Assembly (NCBI GenBank): GCA_038254525.1
Contig: JBBSGC010000083.1
Location: 1 to 9,077, forward strand
DNA length: 9,077 nucleotides
DNA from: JBBSGC01 sp038254525
GTDB taxonomy: Bacteria > Actinomycetota > Actinomycetes > Propionibacteriales > Nocardioidaceae
Reading direction: 5' to 3'
Below are positions 1 to 6,474 of this stretch, in pieces; within the stretch, counting starts at the first letter, position 1; every line of letters starts with the position of its first letter. The notes below the pieces were generated by a model. The model did no database searches. It saw only the letters and a list, made by a program, of their open reading frames with translations, and had not been told where the DNA came from. The position numbers were made by a program, and so were the translations under genes.

Positions 1-384
1 GATCCGGTCGCCCACGTACGCGAGGCAGCGGACCGCTTCGCGGCCACCGTCCTGCTCAAGGGCAGCCGCACCCTCGTGGCGGGTCCGCCGGGACCAGCTG
101 GTGTGGGGGAGCTGCTGGTGAACACCACCAGCACGCCGTGGCTCGGCACCGCGGGGGCCGGCGACGTGCTCGCCGGGCTGTGCGGTGCACTTGCGGCCAC
201 CGTCGGCGCGCCGGGCGGAGACCTCACCGTGGTCGGTGGCATGGCGGCGTGGGTGCACGGCGCCGCCGGGGTCGCGGCCAGTGCCGGCGGCCCGATCACC
301 GCTGGCGACGTTGCGCGCGCCCTGCCGCAGGTCGTCCGCGCTGTTCTCGTCACTGCCGGGGACGCGGTCGCACCGCCCACCTGA
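1..384 (+). CDS. nnrD: ADP-dependent (S)-NAD(P)H-hydrate dehydratase, C-terminal part (5' end outside window)
   Basis: This is the C-terminal 127 codons of a gene that enters from the left edge in frame 1. The family removes water from S-NADHX or S-NADPHX at the cost of ADP, repairing damaged nicotinamide cofactors in the cytoplasm. In actinobacteria it is often fused to an N-terminal epimerase domain (NnrE), which would lie outside the window. The visible hallmarks are VLLKGSRTLVA near the left edge and the ribokinase-like motif GTAGAGDVLAG, whose Asp (codon 163-165) matches the catalytic residue of the family. The stop TGA (382-384) is four bases before the alr ATG, so the two are probably co-transcribed, as is common for nnrD-alr pairs. 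Family assignment is firm. Whether the full protein is bifunctional cannot be seen. Confidence 0.93.
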   Translation, partial: DPVAHVREAADRFAATVLLKGSRTLVAGPPGPAGVGELLVNTTSTPWLGTAGAGDVLAGLCGALAATVGAPGGDLTVVGGMAAWVHGAAGVAASAGGPITAGDVARALPQVVRAVLVTAGDAVAPPT

Positions 385-388
385 CCTG

Positions 389-1543
389 ATGACACCCGAC
401 GACACCCTCGACGGCCCCCGCGCGGAGCTGGTGGTCGACCTGGCCGCCGTGCGCCACAACGTCGTGCGGCTGCGTTCGGTCGCCGGCGAGGCGCAGCTGA
501 TGGCAGTGGTCAAGGCGGACGCGTACGGGCACGGGATGGTGCAGGTGGCGCGGGCCGCGCGTGCGGCGGGTGCCGGCTGGCTCGGCGTCGCCACACTGGA
601 CGAGGCGCTGGCCCTGCGCCGCGCCGGTGACCGCGGCCGGATGCTGACCTGGCTGGGGGTGCCGGGCGAGCGTTACGACGCGGCCGTCGCAGCAGACGTC
701 GATCTGACTGTCTCCGCGCGCTGGCAGCTCGCCGACGTGGTGGCCGCAGTCCGACGGACCCGACAGCCGGCCCGGGTGCAGCTCAAGGTGGACACCGGCT
801 TGTCCCGCAACGGGGCCGGCGACCGGGAGTGGCCGTGGCTGCTGGCTGCCGCGGTGCGAGCCCAGGCGCAAGGGCAGGTGATCGTGACCGGGGTGTGGTC
901 ACACCTCGCGTGTGCCGACGAGCCGGCGCACCCGTCGGTGCAGGCTCAGCAGGACGCGTTCGAGGCGGCGCTGGACGCGGTGGCCGGTTCCGGGCTGGAG
1001 CCGGAGGTCCGGCATCTGGCCAACTCAGCGGCCACGCTCACCCGGCCGAGCTCGCGCTTCGACCTGGTCCGCTGCGGGCTGGCGGTCTACGGGCTCTCGC
1101 CGATCCCACTGCTGGCCTCGGCCGCGGAGCTGGGGCTGCGGCCGGCCATGTCGGTGCGCGCCCGCCTGGCCTCGGTGAAACCCGTTCCGGCTGGCCGGGG
1201 GGTGTCCTACGGACACACCTACGTGACGCCGGGGCCCAAGTCGCTCGGCCTGGTGCCGCTGGGCTATGCCGAGGGCATCCCGGTGGCGACCTCGAACGCG
1301 GCGTCTGTTTCCGTCGGTGCTGCCCGGTGCCGCATCGTCGGGCGGGTGTGCATGGACCAGTTCGTCGTCGACCTCGGCGACTCCGGCGCGCGCGTCGGCG
1401 ACCAGGTCGTGGTGTTCGGGCCCGGCGACGGCGGCGAGCCGACCGCGCAGGACTGGGCCGAGGCCGCCGGCACCATCGTGTACGAGATAGTCACCCGGAT
1501 GGGAGGGCGGGCGGTCCGCCGCTTCGTCGAGGAGGAGCCGTGA
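389..1543 (+). CDS. alr: Alanine racemase
   Basis: This PLP enzyme interconverts L- and D-alanine, supplying D-Ala for peptidoglycan. The 384-aa product has the normal family length. The N-terminal TIM barrel carries the PLP-lysine motif VVKADAYGHG (Lys42) and QLKVDTGLSRNG, where Lys133 and Arg140 match the carbamylated lysine and the pyridine-contacting arginine. The C-terminal domain supplies the second catalytic base in GVSYGHTY (Tyr274), the CMDQ motif (321-324) and YEIVTR (Tyr365, phosphate-binding position). I chose the ATG at 389 because the family begins with a short lead into RAELVVDLAAVRHN. The same frame is open back to 185, but that stretch overlaps nnrD and reads as Arg/Pro-rich shadow sequence. 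It lies four bases after nnrD and its stop overlaps the next gene by four bases. All catalytic residues are present. Confidence 0.97.
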   Translation: MTPDDTLDGPRAELVVDLAAVRHNVVRLRSVAGEAQLMAVVKADAYGHGMVQVARAARAAGAGWLGVATLDEALALRRAGDRGRMLTWLGVPGERYDAAVAADVDLTVSARWQLADVVAAVRRTRQPARVQLKVDTGLSRNGAGDREWPWLLAAAVRAQAQGQVIVTGVWSHLACADEPAHPSVQAQQDAFEAALDAVAGSGLEPEVRHLANSAATLTRPSSRFDLVRCGLAVYGLSPIPLLASAAELGLRPAMSVRARLASVKPVPAGRGVSYGHTYVTPGPKSLGLVPLGYAEGIPVATSNAASVSVGAARCRIVGRVCMDQFVVDLGDSGARVGDQVVVFGPGDGGEPTAQDWAEAAGTIVYEIVTRMGGRAVRRFVEEEP

Positions 1544-2151
1544 CCGGCTGGCCGGAGGACGCCGCGACGGTCGCCGTCGTCGCGCCCCGGCAGCCCACCT
1601 GGGACGCGCTGGCGCTGGCGATGGCGGGGTGCACGGCCTGCCCGCTCGCCGGATCCCGGCAGCGGGTGGTGCCCGGCGCGTGCCCGCCGCAAGCGCAGCT
1701 GCTCCTTGTCGGTGAGGCGCCCGGCCGCAGCGAGGATGAGGGCGGGCTGCCGTTCATCGGGCGTTCCGGCCGGCTGCTCGACGCGTTGCTCGACGACGTC
1801 GGCCTGGTCCGCAATGAGCTGGCTGTGGTCAACACGGTCAAGTGCCGGCCGCCCGGCAACCGGACGCCGCGCCGCCTGGAGACAGGCACCTGCCGGCCGT
1901 GGCTGGACGCGCAGGTCGACGTGGTCGACCCCGCCGTCGTGTTGACGCTGGGTGGCACGGCGCTCGCGTGGGCGCTTGGCCCGGGGCTACGCATCGGCGA
2001 GGTGCACGGCAGCGTGCACAACGTGGCCGGCCGTTCGGTGGTGCCCACCTATCACCCGTCGGCGGCGCTGCGCTTCGGACCCTCGGGCCCGCCGGCCCAA
2101 GCGTTGCGGTCCGACCTTGCCGTGGTGGCCCGGCTGGTGGGGGCCGGGTGA
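1540..2151 (+). CDS. Uracil-DNA glycosylase, family 4 (Fe-S type)
   Basis: The product excises uracil from DNA, starting base-excision repair of deaminated cytosine; the substrate role is inferred from the family. The 203-aa product is the normal size. Motif 1 is GEAPGRSEDE (58-67), followed by GLPFIGRSGRLLD. Motif 2 is the YHPSAAL segment with His172. Four cysteines, Cys31 and Cys34 (CTACPL), Cys102 (KCRPPGNRTP) and Cys118, are in the order expected for the 4Fe-4S cluster of family 4. The GTG start at 1540 overlaps the alr stop as GTGA. A GGAGGAG run sits at 1531-1537, closer to the start than usual, so translational coupling to alr is likely. A later ATG at 1621 would cut into the N-terminal segment just before the first cysteine pair and is unlikely. 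Its product is functionally unrelated to the neighbours. Confidence 0.94.
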   Translation: MTGWPEDAATVAVVAPRQPTWDALALAMAGCTACPLAGSRQRVVPGACPPQAQLLLVGEAPGRSEDEGGLPFIGRSGRLLDALLDDVGLVRNELAVVNTVKCRPPGNRTPRRLETGTCRPWLDAQVDVVDPAVVLTLGGTALAWALGPGLRIGEVHGSVHNVAGRSVVPTYHPSAALRFGPSGPPAQALRSDLAVVARLVGAG

Positions 2152-2666
2152 ACGCCGCCGGGACCTCGCTCGAGGTGATGACCGAGCTGCGCGGCCCGGG
2201 CGCCACCGAAGCCTTCGGACGGCGGCTGGCCATGCTGCTGCGGGCCGGTGACCTGGTGGTGCTCAGTGGTGCTCTCGGCGCCGGCAAGACCACGCTCACC
2301 GCCGGCATCGGTGCCGCACTTGGCGTCCGGGGACCGGTGACGTCCCCGACCTTCGTCATCGCGCGGGTGCACCCGTCGCTGGCCGACGGGCCGGCCCTCG
2401 TACACGTCGACGCCTACCGGCTGGGCGGTGCGACCGAGCTCGACGACCTGGACCTCGACGCCACGCTCGACGAGTCGGTGACCGTCGTGGAGTGGGGCGA
2501 GGGGCTGGCCGAGGTGCTCGCCGAGGACCGGCTGGAGGTCCGCCTGGAACGCGCGGCGAGCGATGACGCCCGCGTCGTGCTCGTGCGCCCGCACGGGGCC
2601 CGCTGGGTCGGCGTTGCCTTGCGTACGACACTGCTCGGCGCCGAGCAACGCGAGCTGCCTGAGTAG
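2148..2666 (+). CDS. tsaE: tRNA threonylcarbamoyladenosine biosynthesis ATPase TsaE
   Basis: TsaE is the small P-loop ATPase that works with TsaB and TsaD to transfer threonylcarbamoyl from TC-AMP to A37 of ANN-decoding tRNAs. The 172-aa product shows Walker A GALGAGKTT (41-49), the switch-like segment SPTFVIARVH (66-75), the family motif HVDAYRL (86-92) and VVEWGE (113-118). The GTG start at 2148 overlaps the stop of the glycosylase gene as GTGA, suggesting coupled translation. An ATG at 2178 is possible and would leave Walker A intact, but the overlap pattern and a G-rich stretch upstream favour the GTG. Its TAG stop (2664-2666) forms part of a putative -10 hexamer for tsaB. Length is slightly above the usual roughly 150-160 residues because of the C-terminal tail. 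Confidence 0.95.
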   Translation: MNAAGTSLEVMTELRGPGATEAFGRRLAMLLRAGDLVVLSGALGAGKTTLTAGIGAALGVRGPVTSPTFVIARVHPSLADGPALVHVDAYRLGGATELDDLDLDATLDESVTVVEWGEGLAEVLAEDRLEVRLERAASDDARVVLVRPHGARWVGVALRTTLLGAEQRELPE

Positions 2667-2669
2667 CCT
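2664..2669 (+). promoter_or_regulatory. Putative -10 hexamer for a leaderless tsaB transcript
   Basis: TAGCCT fits the actinobacterial -10 form TANNNT and lies exactly six bases before the tsaB GTG, which would place +1 on the start codon. The TAG is also the tsaE stop codon. There is no Shine-Dalgarno sequence in the nine-base gap and no recognisable -35. The same geometry occurs at three other genes here. Confidence 0.4.
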
Positions 2670-2675
2670 GCCGGG

Positions 2676-3323
2676 GTGCTGCTGCTCGCCTTCGACACCG
2701 CCACGCCGCACGTCACCGTCGCGTTGCACGACGGGTCGCAGGTGCTCGCCGACTCCTCGGAGGTCGACCCGAGGCGACACGGCGAGCTGCTGGCGCCCGG
2801 CATCGCCGCGGTGCTGGAGGAAGCCGGCGTCGACCGACGCGACCTGACCGATGTTGCCGTCGGCGTCGGCCCGGGTCCGTTCACCGGCCTGCGGGTCGGG
2901 CTCGTCACGGCGCGCACGCTGGCGGCGGTGCTCGACGTGCAGCTGCACGGCGTCTGCAGCCTGGACGTGGTCGCCGGACAGGCAGCCCGCCAAGGGGTCC
3001 AGCAGCCGTTCGCGGTGGCGACCGATGCCCGCCGCAAAGAGGTCTACTGGGCCCGCTACGCCGACGGTGACCGGGTCCAGGGCCCCGCGGTGGCCCGTCC
3101 CGCCGCCCTGGCGCAGCTGCTCTCGGCCGGGGAAGGTGTCGTCGGCCGGGGCGCTCAGCTGTACGCCGAGGTGCTGCCGGTCGTCGACGGACCGCTGGAC
3201 CCCGATGCTGCCGTGTTGGCCGAGCTCGTCCTCGCGGGAAGCGTCGAGCTGCTGGCCGCGGAGCCGCTCTACCTGCGCCGACCCGACGCGGCCGAGCCGG
3301 GCCTGCGCAAGCCGGTGTCGTGA
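2676..3323 (+). CDS. tsaB: tRNA threonylcarbamoyladenosine biosynthesis protein TsaB
   Basis: TsaB is the non-catalytic ASKHA-fold partner of TsaD and the scaffold of the bacterial t6A complex. The 215-aa product begins MLLLAFDTATPHVTVAL, the typical family start, and carries the signature VGVGPGPFTGLRVGL (62-76). The C-terminal half ends in a segment EPLYLRRPDA, commonly seen at TsaB C-termini. The start is a GTG nine bases after the tsaE stop, without a Shine-Dalgarno site. The preceding TAGCCT hexamer suggests the gene can also be expressed from a leaderless transcript. Its stop overlaps the rimI start by four bases. Length and motifs are complete. Confidence 0.95.
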   Translation: MLLLAFDTATPHVTVALHDGSQVLADSSEVDPRRHGELLAPGIAAVLEEAGVDRRDLTDVAVGVGPGPFTGLRVGLVTARTLAAVLDVQLHGVCSLDVVAGQAARQGVQQPFAVATDARRKEVYWARYADGDRVQGPAVARPAALAQLLSAGEGVVGRGAQLYAEVLPVVDGPLDPDAAVLAELVLAGSVELLAAEPLYLRRPDAAEPGLRKPVS

Positions 3324-3793
3324 GCGCTCTCGCCAGCCCGGTCCGGCGACCGGCGGTGCTGGCGGATCTCCCCGGCCTGTTGGCTCTGGAGGAGGCGGCC
3401 TTCGGTGCCGACGCCTGGAGCGAGGCGTCGTGGCGGTCCGAGCTGGCGCAGACGCCTGGAACCCGCTGGGTCGTGGCGGCCGAGGCGCACGGCGCGATCG
3501 TCGGGTTCGGCCTGCTTATGGTCGTGGGCGAGGTCGCCGACGTGCAGCGAATCGCCGTAGCTCGAACGTCTCGGCGCAAAGGTCTCGGTCGCGTGCTGCT
3601 GGGCGAGCTGCTCGCCGAGGCCAGCCGCCGCCGGTGCGAGCGGCTGCTGCTTGAGGTGGCCGCCGACAACCTGGCCGCCCGCGCGCTGTACACAGCGGCT
3701 GGCTTCGTCGAGATCAGCCGGCGGCGTGCCTACTACGGCGCAGGCGGCGACGCCCTCGTCCTGCAGCGGCTCGTGCCTCGCTCTGACGGGTGA
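3320..3793 (+). CDS. rimI: Ribosomal-protein-S18-alanine-type N-acetyltransferase RimI
   Basis: This GNAT-family enzyme transfers acetyl from acetyl-CoA to a protein N-terminus; ribosomal protein S18 is the classical substrate in enterobacteria, while the actinobacterial target is less certain. The 157-aa product has the core DVQRIAVARTSRRKGLGRVLL, with the acetyl-CoA pyrophosphate loop R-R-K-G-L-G at 85-90. The catalytic pair corresponding to Glu103 and Tyr115 of the E. coli enzyme is Glu112 (LLLEVAADN) and Tyr124 (ALYTAAGF), with the same 12-residue spacing. The ending GFVEISRRRAYY is typical. The GTG at 3320 overlaps the tsaB stop as GTGA. Position immediately after tsaB supports RimI over a generic GNAT. 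Confidence 0.92.
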   Translation: MSALASPVRRPAVLADLPGLLALEEAAFGADAWSEASWRSELAQTPGTRWVVAAEAHGAIVGFGLLMVVGEVADVQRIAVARTSRRKGLGRVLLGELLAEASRRRCERLLLEVAADNLAARALYTAAGFVEISRRRAYYGAGGDALVLQRLVPRSDG

Positions 3794-3867
3794 CCGCTGC
3801 GCCCGCTTTGGCGGCGGGAACCTGGCTTACCCGCGCTGGGCGCGAGCGGAGCCGGCGGGCGCGCCGC

Positions 3868-3873
3868 TACGGT
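3868..3873 (+). promoter_or_regulatory. Putative -10 hexamer for a leaderless plsC-type transcript
   Basis: TACGGT (TANNNT form) is followed by exactly six bases, GACGGG, and then GTG at 3880. The stretch TACGGTGACGGGGTG differs by one base from the one in front of hsdM at 8728-8742. There is no Shine-Dalgarno sequence. This supports the GTG at 3880 over the overlapping GTG at 3790. No convincing -35 is visible. Confidence 0.5.
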
Positions 3874-3879
3874 GACGGG

Positions 3880-4647
3880 GTGCGCGACTTCACCTATCCA
3901 CCGGTCGTACTGACCGCGAAGGCGGCGTTCAAGGCGCTCGGCATCCGCGTCGAGATGCGCGGCTCCGAGCACATCCCCCGGTCCGGCGGCGCGGTGTTGG
4001 TGTGCAACCACATCTCCTACGTCGACTTCGTGTTCGGCGGCCTGGCCGCAGACGCCGGCGGGCGTCGGGTGCGCTACCTGGCCAAGCAGGAGCTGTTCCG
4101 GCACCGGCTGGTCGGCCCGCTCATGCGCTCCCTGCACCACATCGAGGTCAACCGCGACGACGGCCTGGCCTCCTACGACGATGCGATTCGCTGCGTGAAC
4201 ACCGGCGAGGTCGTAGGGCTCTTCCCGGAGGCGACGATCAGCTACACCTACGAGCTGAAGGAGTTCAAGACCGGCGCTGTGCGCCTCGCGGCGAAGACCG
4301 GCGTGCCGCTCGTCCCGGTGGTGCTGTGGGGGACGCAGCGGATGTTCCCCAAGGGCCGGGACCGGGACTTCCACCGGGGCCAGACGGTGGCGATCACCGT
4401 CGGTGAGCCGCTGCATCCGCGGGTCGACGACAACGCCGCTGCCGCGACCGCCACCCTCAAGTCCACGATGGCCCGGTTGCTCGACGAGTCGATCCGGGCG
4501 TACCCGGAGCGGCCCGCGGGGGCCTGGTGGCTGCCCCGGTCGTACGGCGGCGGCGCCCCCGATGCTGCGGAGGCGACGCGGATGTACCGCGAGGAGCGCC
4601 GAGCCAAGGTGGCCCAGCTGCGCGCCGACCGCGAGCGCGGCGGCTGA
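3880..4647 (+). CDS. 1-acyl-sn-glycerol-3-phosphate acyltransferase (PlsC-type lysophospholipid acyltransferase)
   Basis: The protein probably acylates lysophosphatidate or a related lysolipid at the membrane face during phospholipid synthesis; the exact acceptor cannot be read from sequence. The 255-aa product contains the family signature NHISYVD (H-x4-D, His44/Asp49), the block II region VRYLAKQELFRHRLVGPLMR, and IEVNRDD. Block III is FPEATIS (115-121), replacing the usual FPEGTRS, and block IV is VPLVPVVLWG. The C-terminal tail, with AGAWWLPRSYGG and a charged helix, is typical of an actinobacterial subgroup as I recall it. I chose GTG 3880 because the protein then begins RDFTYPPVVLTAKAAFK, next to the conserved domain, and a -10-like TACGGT lies six bases upstream. 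An alternative GTG at 3790 overlaps the rimI stop and adds 30 Arg/Ala-rich residues. Confidence 0.88.
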   Translation: MRDFTYPPVVLTAKAAFKALGIRVEMRGSEHIPRSGGAVLVCNHISYVDFVFGGLAADAGGRRVRYLAKQELFRHRLVGPLMRSLHHIEVNRDDGLASYDDAIRCVNTGEVVGLFPEATISYTYELKEFKTGAVRLAAKTGVPLVPVVLWGTQRMFPKGRDRDFHRGQTVAITVGEPLHPRVDDNAAAATATLKSTMARLLDESIRAYPERPAGAWWLPRSYGGGAPDAAEATRMYREERRAKVAQLRADRERGG

Positions 4648-4659
4648 CCCGAATGGCAT

Positions 4660-4700
4660 AGGGGTCCCCAGTGACGAACCTATTGGCGTGGGAGACCCCT
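4660..4700. repeat. Inverted repeat (7-bp arms plus 3 bp) after the acyltransferase gene
   Basis: AGGGGTC (4660-4666) pairs perfectly with GACCCCT (4694-4700). Three further pairs (CCC 4667-4669 with GGG 4690-4692) form beyond a single bulged A at 4693, leaving a 20-base loop. It lies 12 bases after the acyltransferase stop, so it may act as a factor-independent terminator lacking a U-tract or as an mRNA 3' end structure. The large loop makes this a modest candidate. Confidence 0.4.
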
Positions 4701-4764
4701 TGCCAAACCCGGACTGGTGTGGACAGACCCAGTTGCGTCGGTGCTGACAGTGCGGCGCCCTGGT

Positions 4765-4801
4765 GGAGCCACCGGACCCGCGCGCCAAGGTTGGTGGCTT
4801 C
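4765..4801. terminator. Possible terminator hairpin between convergent genes
   Basis: Positions 4765-4775 can pair with 4791-4801 as an 11-bp stem. The core AGCCACC/GGTGGCT (4767-4773 with 4793-4799) is perfect, the flanks include three G-U pairs in the plus-strand transcript, and the loop is 15 bases. It abuts and slightly overlaps the stop codon of the minus-strand GNAT gene. It could end either convergent transcript, but no T-run follows on either strand. The wobble pairs weaken the stem in the minus-strand transcript. Confidence 0.35.
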
Positions 4802-5273
4802 AAGGTTTCGCGTCGAGCACGAGCGTCAGTCGTACGTCCTCCTCAGCGAAGCCGAGGGCGGCATAGAACCTGCGCGCGGCGAGGTTCGCGGCACCGGTGG
4901 ACAAGGTGACACGGTCGAGCCGCTGCGTATGAGCCCAGCCGACGACCGCCTCGACGAGCGCCCGACCCACGCCGCCGCCCCCTGCATGGTGCGCGACCGC
5001 GAGCTCACCGATGTACGCGTCGTCGGCACCGGACCAGTGTCTCTGTCGCTCTGCGGTGACGAACCCGATCACCCGGCCGTGACGTAGCGCCACCCAGACC
5101 GGCCTTTCGTCGGCCTCCGCGGCAGCCAGCGACGCGGTCACCCAGCCGGTGACGGCACTCGCAACTCCCGCCGGATCTCGCCACGCCGCCACACCGTCGA
5201 TCAGTCGCGGAGCCAGCGCGAGCACCTGCTCCCGGTCACCCGGCTCATACGACCGCACCTGGACGCTGTTCAT
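4800..5273 (-). CDS. GNAT-family N-acetyltransferase, substrate unknown
   Basis: The 157-aa product is a single GNAT domain that should transfer an acetyl group from acetyl-CoA to an unknown amine. Visible features are the N-terminal VQVRSYEPGDREQVLAL, the strand VWVALRHGRVIGFVTAE, the beta4 region AYIGELAVAHHAGGGGVGRALVEAVV with the acyl-CoA loop G-G-G-G-V-G (98-103), and the C-terminal AANLAARRFYAALGFAEEDVRLTLVLD. I chose the ATG at 5271-5273: a GAGGA Shine-Dalgarno lies seven bases before it, and the domain begins a few residues after it. The frame stays open to 5405, but that extension would run over the tsaD start. It is encoded opposite to its neighbours, between the acyltransferase gene and tsaD. 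It is distinct in sequence from RimI and there is no reason to link it to tRNA modification. Confidence 0.87.
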   Translation of the reverse strand: MNSVQVRSYEPGDREQVLALAPRLIDGVAAWRDPAGVASAVTGWVTASLAAAEADERPVWVALRHGRVIGFVTAERQRHWSGADDAYIGELAVAHHAGGGGVGRALVEAVVGWAHTQRLDRVTLSTGAANLAARRFYAALGFAEEDVRLTLVLDAKP

Positions 5274-5280
5274 GTTGTCA

Positions 5281-5285
5281 TCCTC
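5281..5285 (-). promoter_or_regulatory. Ribosome binding site of the GNAT gene
   Basis: The minus-strand sequence is GAGGA, seven bases before the ATG ending at 5273. It decides the start against the upstream in-frame GTG at 5405. No clear promoter for this gene is visible in the rest of the 113-base divergent gap (5274-5386). Confidence 0.7.
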
Positions 5286-5374
5286 GAGGACGACGCTGTG
5301 GCGCAGCTGTGGGTACCTCAGCTCCCGCTGGCCAGTGACCGCAGGGTCCTGCCGGGCCGGCCGCGGGCACGCGA

Positions 5375-5380
5375 GACAAT
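5375..5380 (+). promoter_or_regulatory. Putative -10 hexamer for a leaderless tsaD transcript
   Basis: GACAAT lies exactly six bases (GACCGG) before the tsaD ATG. It departs from TANNNT at the first base but keeps the second-position A and the last T. The six spacer bases are identical to those in front of hsdM. No Shine-Dalgarno sequence precedes the ATG and no -35 is evident. Confidence 0.4.
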
Positions 5381-5386
5381 GACCGG

Positions 5387-6436
5387 ATGCAGCGCGATCT
5401 GCCACTGGTGCTCGGGATCGAGACCTCGTGCGACGAGACGGGCGTCGGCCTGGTCCGCGGCACCGAGCTGCTCGCGGACGCGGTGGCCTCCAGCGTCGAC
5501 GAGCATGCCCGCTTCGGCGGGGTGGTGCCGGAGGTCGCCAGCCGGGCGCATCTCGAGGCGATGGTCCCCACGATCGAGCGGGCCTGCGCGGAGGCCGGAG
5601 TGGGGCTGCACGACGTCGATGCAGTCGCGGTCACCAGTGGCCCCGGGCTCGTCGGTGCCCTGCTGGTCGGTGTGGCCGCCGCCAAGTCGCTCGCGATCGG
5701 CCTCGACCGACCCTTGTACGGCGTGAACCACCTCGCCGCGCACGTCGCCGTTGACCAGCTCGAGCACGGACCGCTGCCGGAGCCGTGCATCGCCTTGCTG
5801 GTCTCGGGCGGCCACTCCAGCCTGTTGCTGGTCGAGGACGTGACGTCAGGCGCCGAGGCGCTCGGTGCCACCATCGACGACGCGGCCGGAGAGGCGTTCG
5901 ACAAGGTCGCCCGGCTGCTCGGCCTGCCCTTTCCCGGCGGTCCGCACATCGACCGGCTGGCCCGAGCCGGCGACGGCGCCTACGTCGACTTCCCCCGCGG
6001 GCTGACCGGGCCGCGCGACATGCAGCGGCACCGCTTCGACTTCTCGTTCTCCGGGTTGAAGACGGCGGTCGCCCGATGGGTGGAGGCTCGCGAGCGCGCC
6101 GGCGAGCCGGTCCCGGTGGCCAAGGTCGCCGCCTCCTTCCAGGAGGCAGTCTGCGACGTGCTGACCCGCAAGGCGCTCGACGCCTGCCGGACGCGCGGGA
6201 TTGACCACCTGCTGATCGGCGGCGGAGTCGCCGCGAACTCCAGGCTGCGGGCCATGGCCGCCGCGCGAGCAGCGGACGTCGGCGTCGCCGTGCGGGTGCC
6301 GCGCCCGCAGCTGTGCACCGACAACGGCGCGATGGTCGCCGCCCTGGGTGCTGAGCTGGTCGCCCGGGGGCGCATGCCGTCGGCGCTCGGCCTGCCGGCC
6401 GACTCCGGCATGCCGGTCACGCGGGTCGTTGCCTAG
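5387..6436 (+). CDS. tsaD: tRNA N6-adenosine threonylcarbamoyltransferase TsaD
   Basis: TsaD is the catalytic subunit that moves the threonylcarbamoyl group onto A37 of ANN-decoding tRNAs, using TsaB and TsaE as partners. The 349-aa product is full length. It shows the N-terminal VLGIETSCDETGVGLV, the metal-site motif NHLAAH (His115 and His119), the nucleotide-binding segment VSGGHSSLLLVED (139-151), GEAFDKVARLLGLPFPGGP, FSFSGLKTA, LIGGGVAANSRLR (277-288) and the metal-ligand Asp312 in CTDNGAMV. The ATG at 5387 places IETSCDE at the usual distance from the N-terminus. In many actinobacteria this gene directly follows rimI; here an acyltransferase and a reversed GNAT gene intervene, so it needs its own promoter. 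No convincing terminator is seen before the groES promoter. Confidence 0.97.
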   Translation: MQRDLPLVLGIETSCDETGVGLVRGTELLADAVASSVDEHARFGGVVPEVASRAHLEAMVPTIERACAEAGVGLHDVDAVAVTSGPGLVGALLVGVAAAKSLAIGLDRPLYGVNHLAAHVAVDQLEHGPLPEPCIALLVSGGHSSLLLVEDVTSGAEALGATIDDAAGEAFDKVARLLGLPFPGGPHIDRLARAGDGAYVDFPRGLTGPRDMQRHRFDFSFSGLKTAVARWVEARERAGEPVPVAKVAASFQEAVCDVLTRKALDACRTRGIDHLLIGGGVAANSRLRAMAAARAADVGVAVRVPRPQLCTDNGAMVAALGAELVARGRMPSALGLPADSGMPVTRVVA

Positions 6437-6474
6437 GGACCCGGGCGGCCCACCAGGCGGCAGACACGTCGAGC

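Noticed and set aside
185..388. 68-residue N-terminal extension of alanine racemase
   Set aside because: It overlaps nnrD in another frame, is Arg/Pro-rich, and lies upstream of the ATG that gives normal family length.
2052..2993. 313-codon minus-strand open frame opposite tsaE and tsaB
   Set aside because: The plus strand carries tsaE and tsaB with clear motifs. The antisense translation is Gly/Arg/Gln-rich and unrecognisable.
3733..4803. 356-codon minus-strand open frame opposite the acyltransferase gene
   Set aside because: It is the compositional shadow of the acyltransferase and end of rimI, with no domain or start signal.
5274..5405. 44-residue N-terminal extension of the minus-strand GNAT protein
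   Set aside because: It would overlap the tsaD start. The ATG at 5273 has a well-placed GAGGA, and the domain begins right after it.
6431..6474. Possible tsaD terminator in the short stretch before CIRCE 1
   Set aside because: Only 4-bp complementarities are visible around GCCT and AGGC, with no stable stem. tsaD transcripts may read into the groES region.
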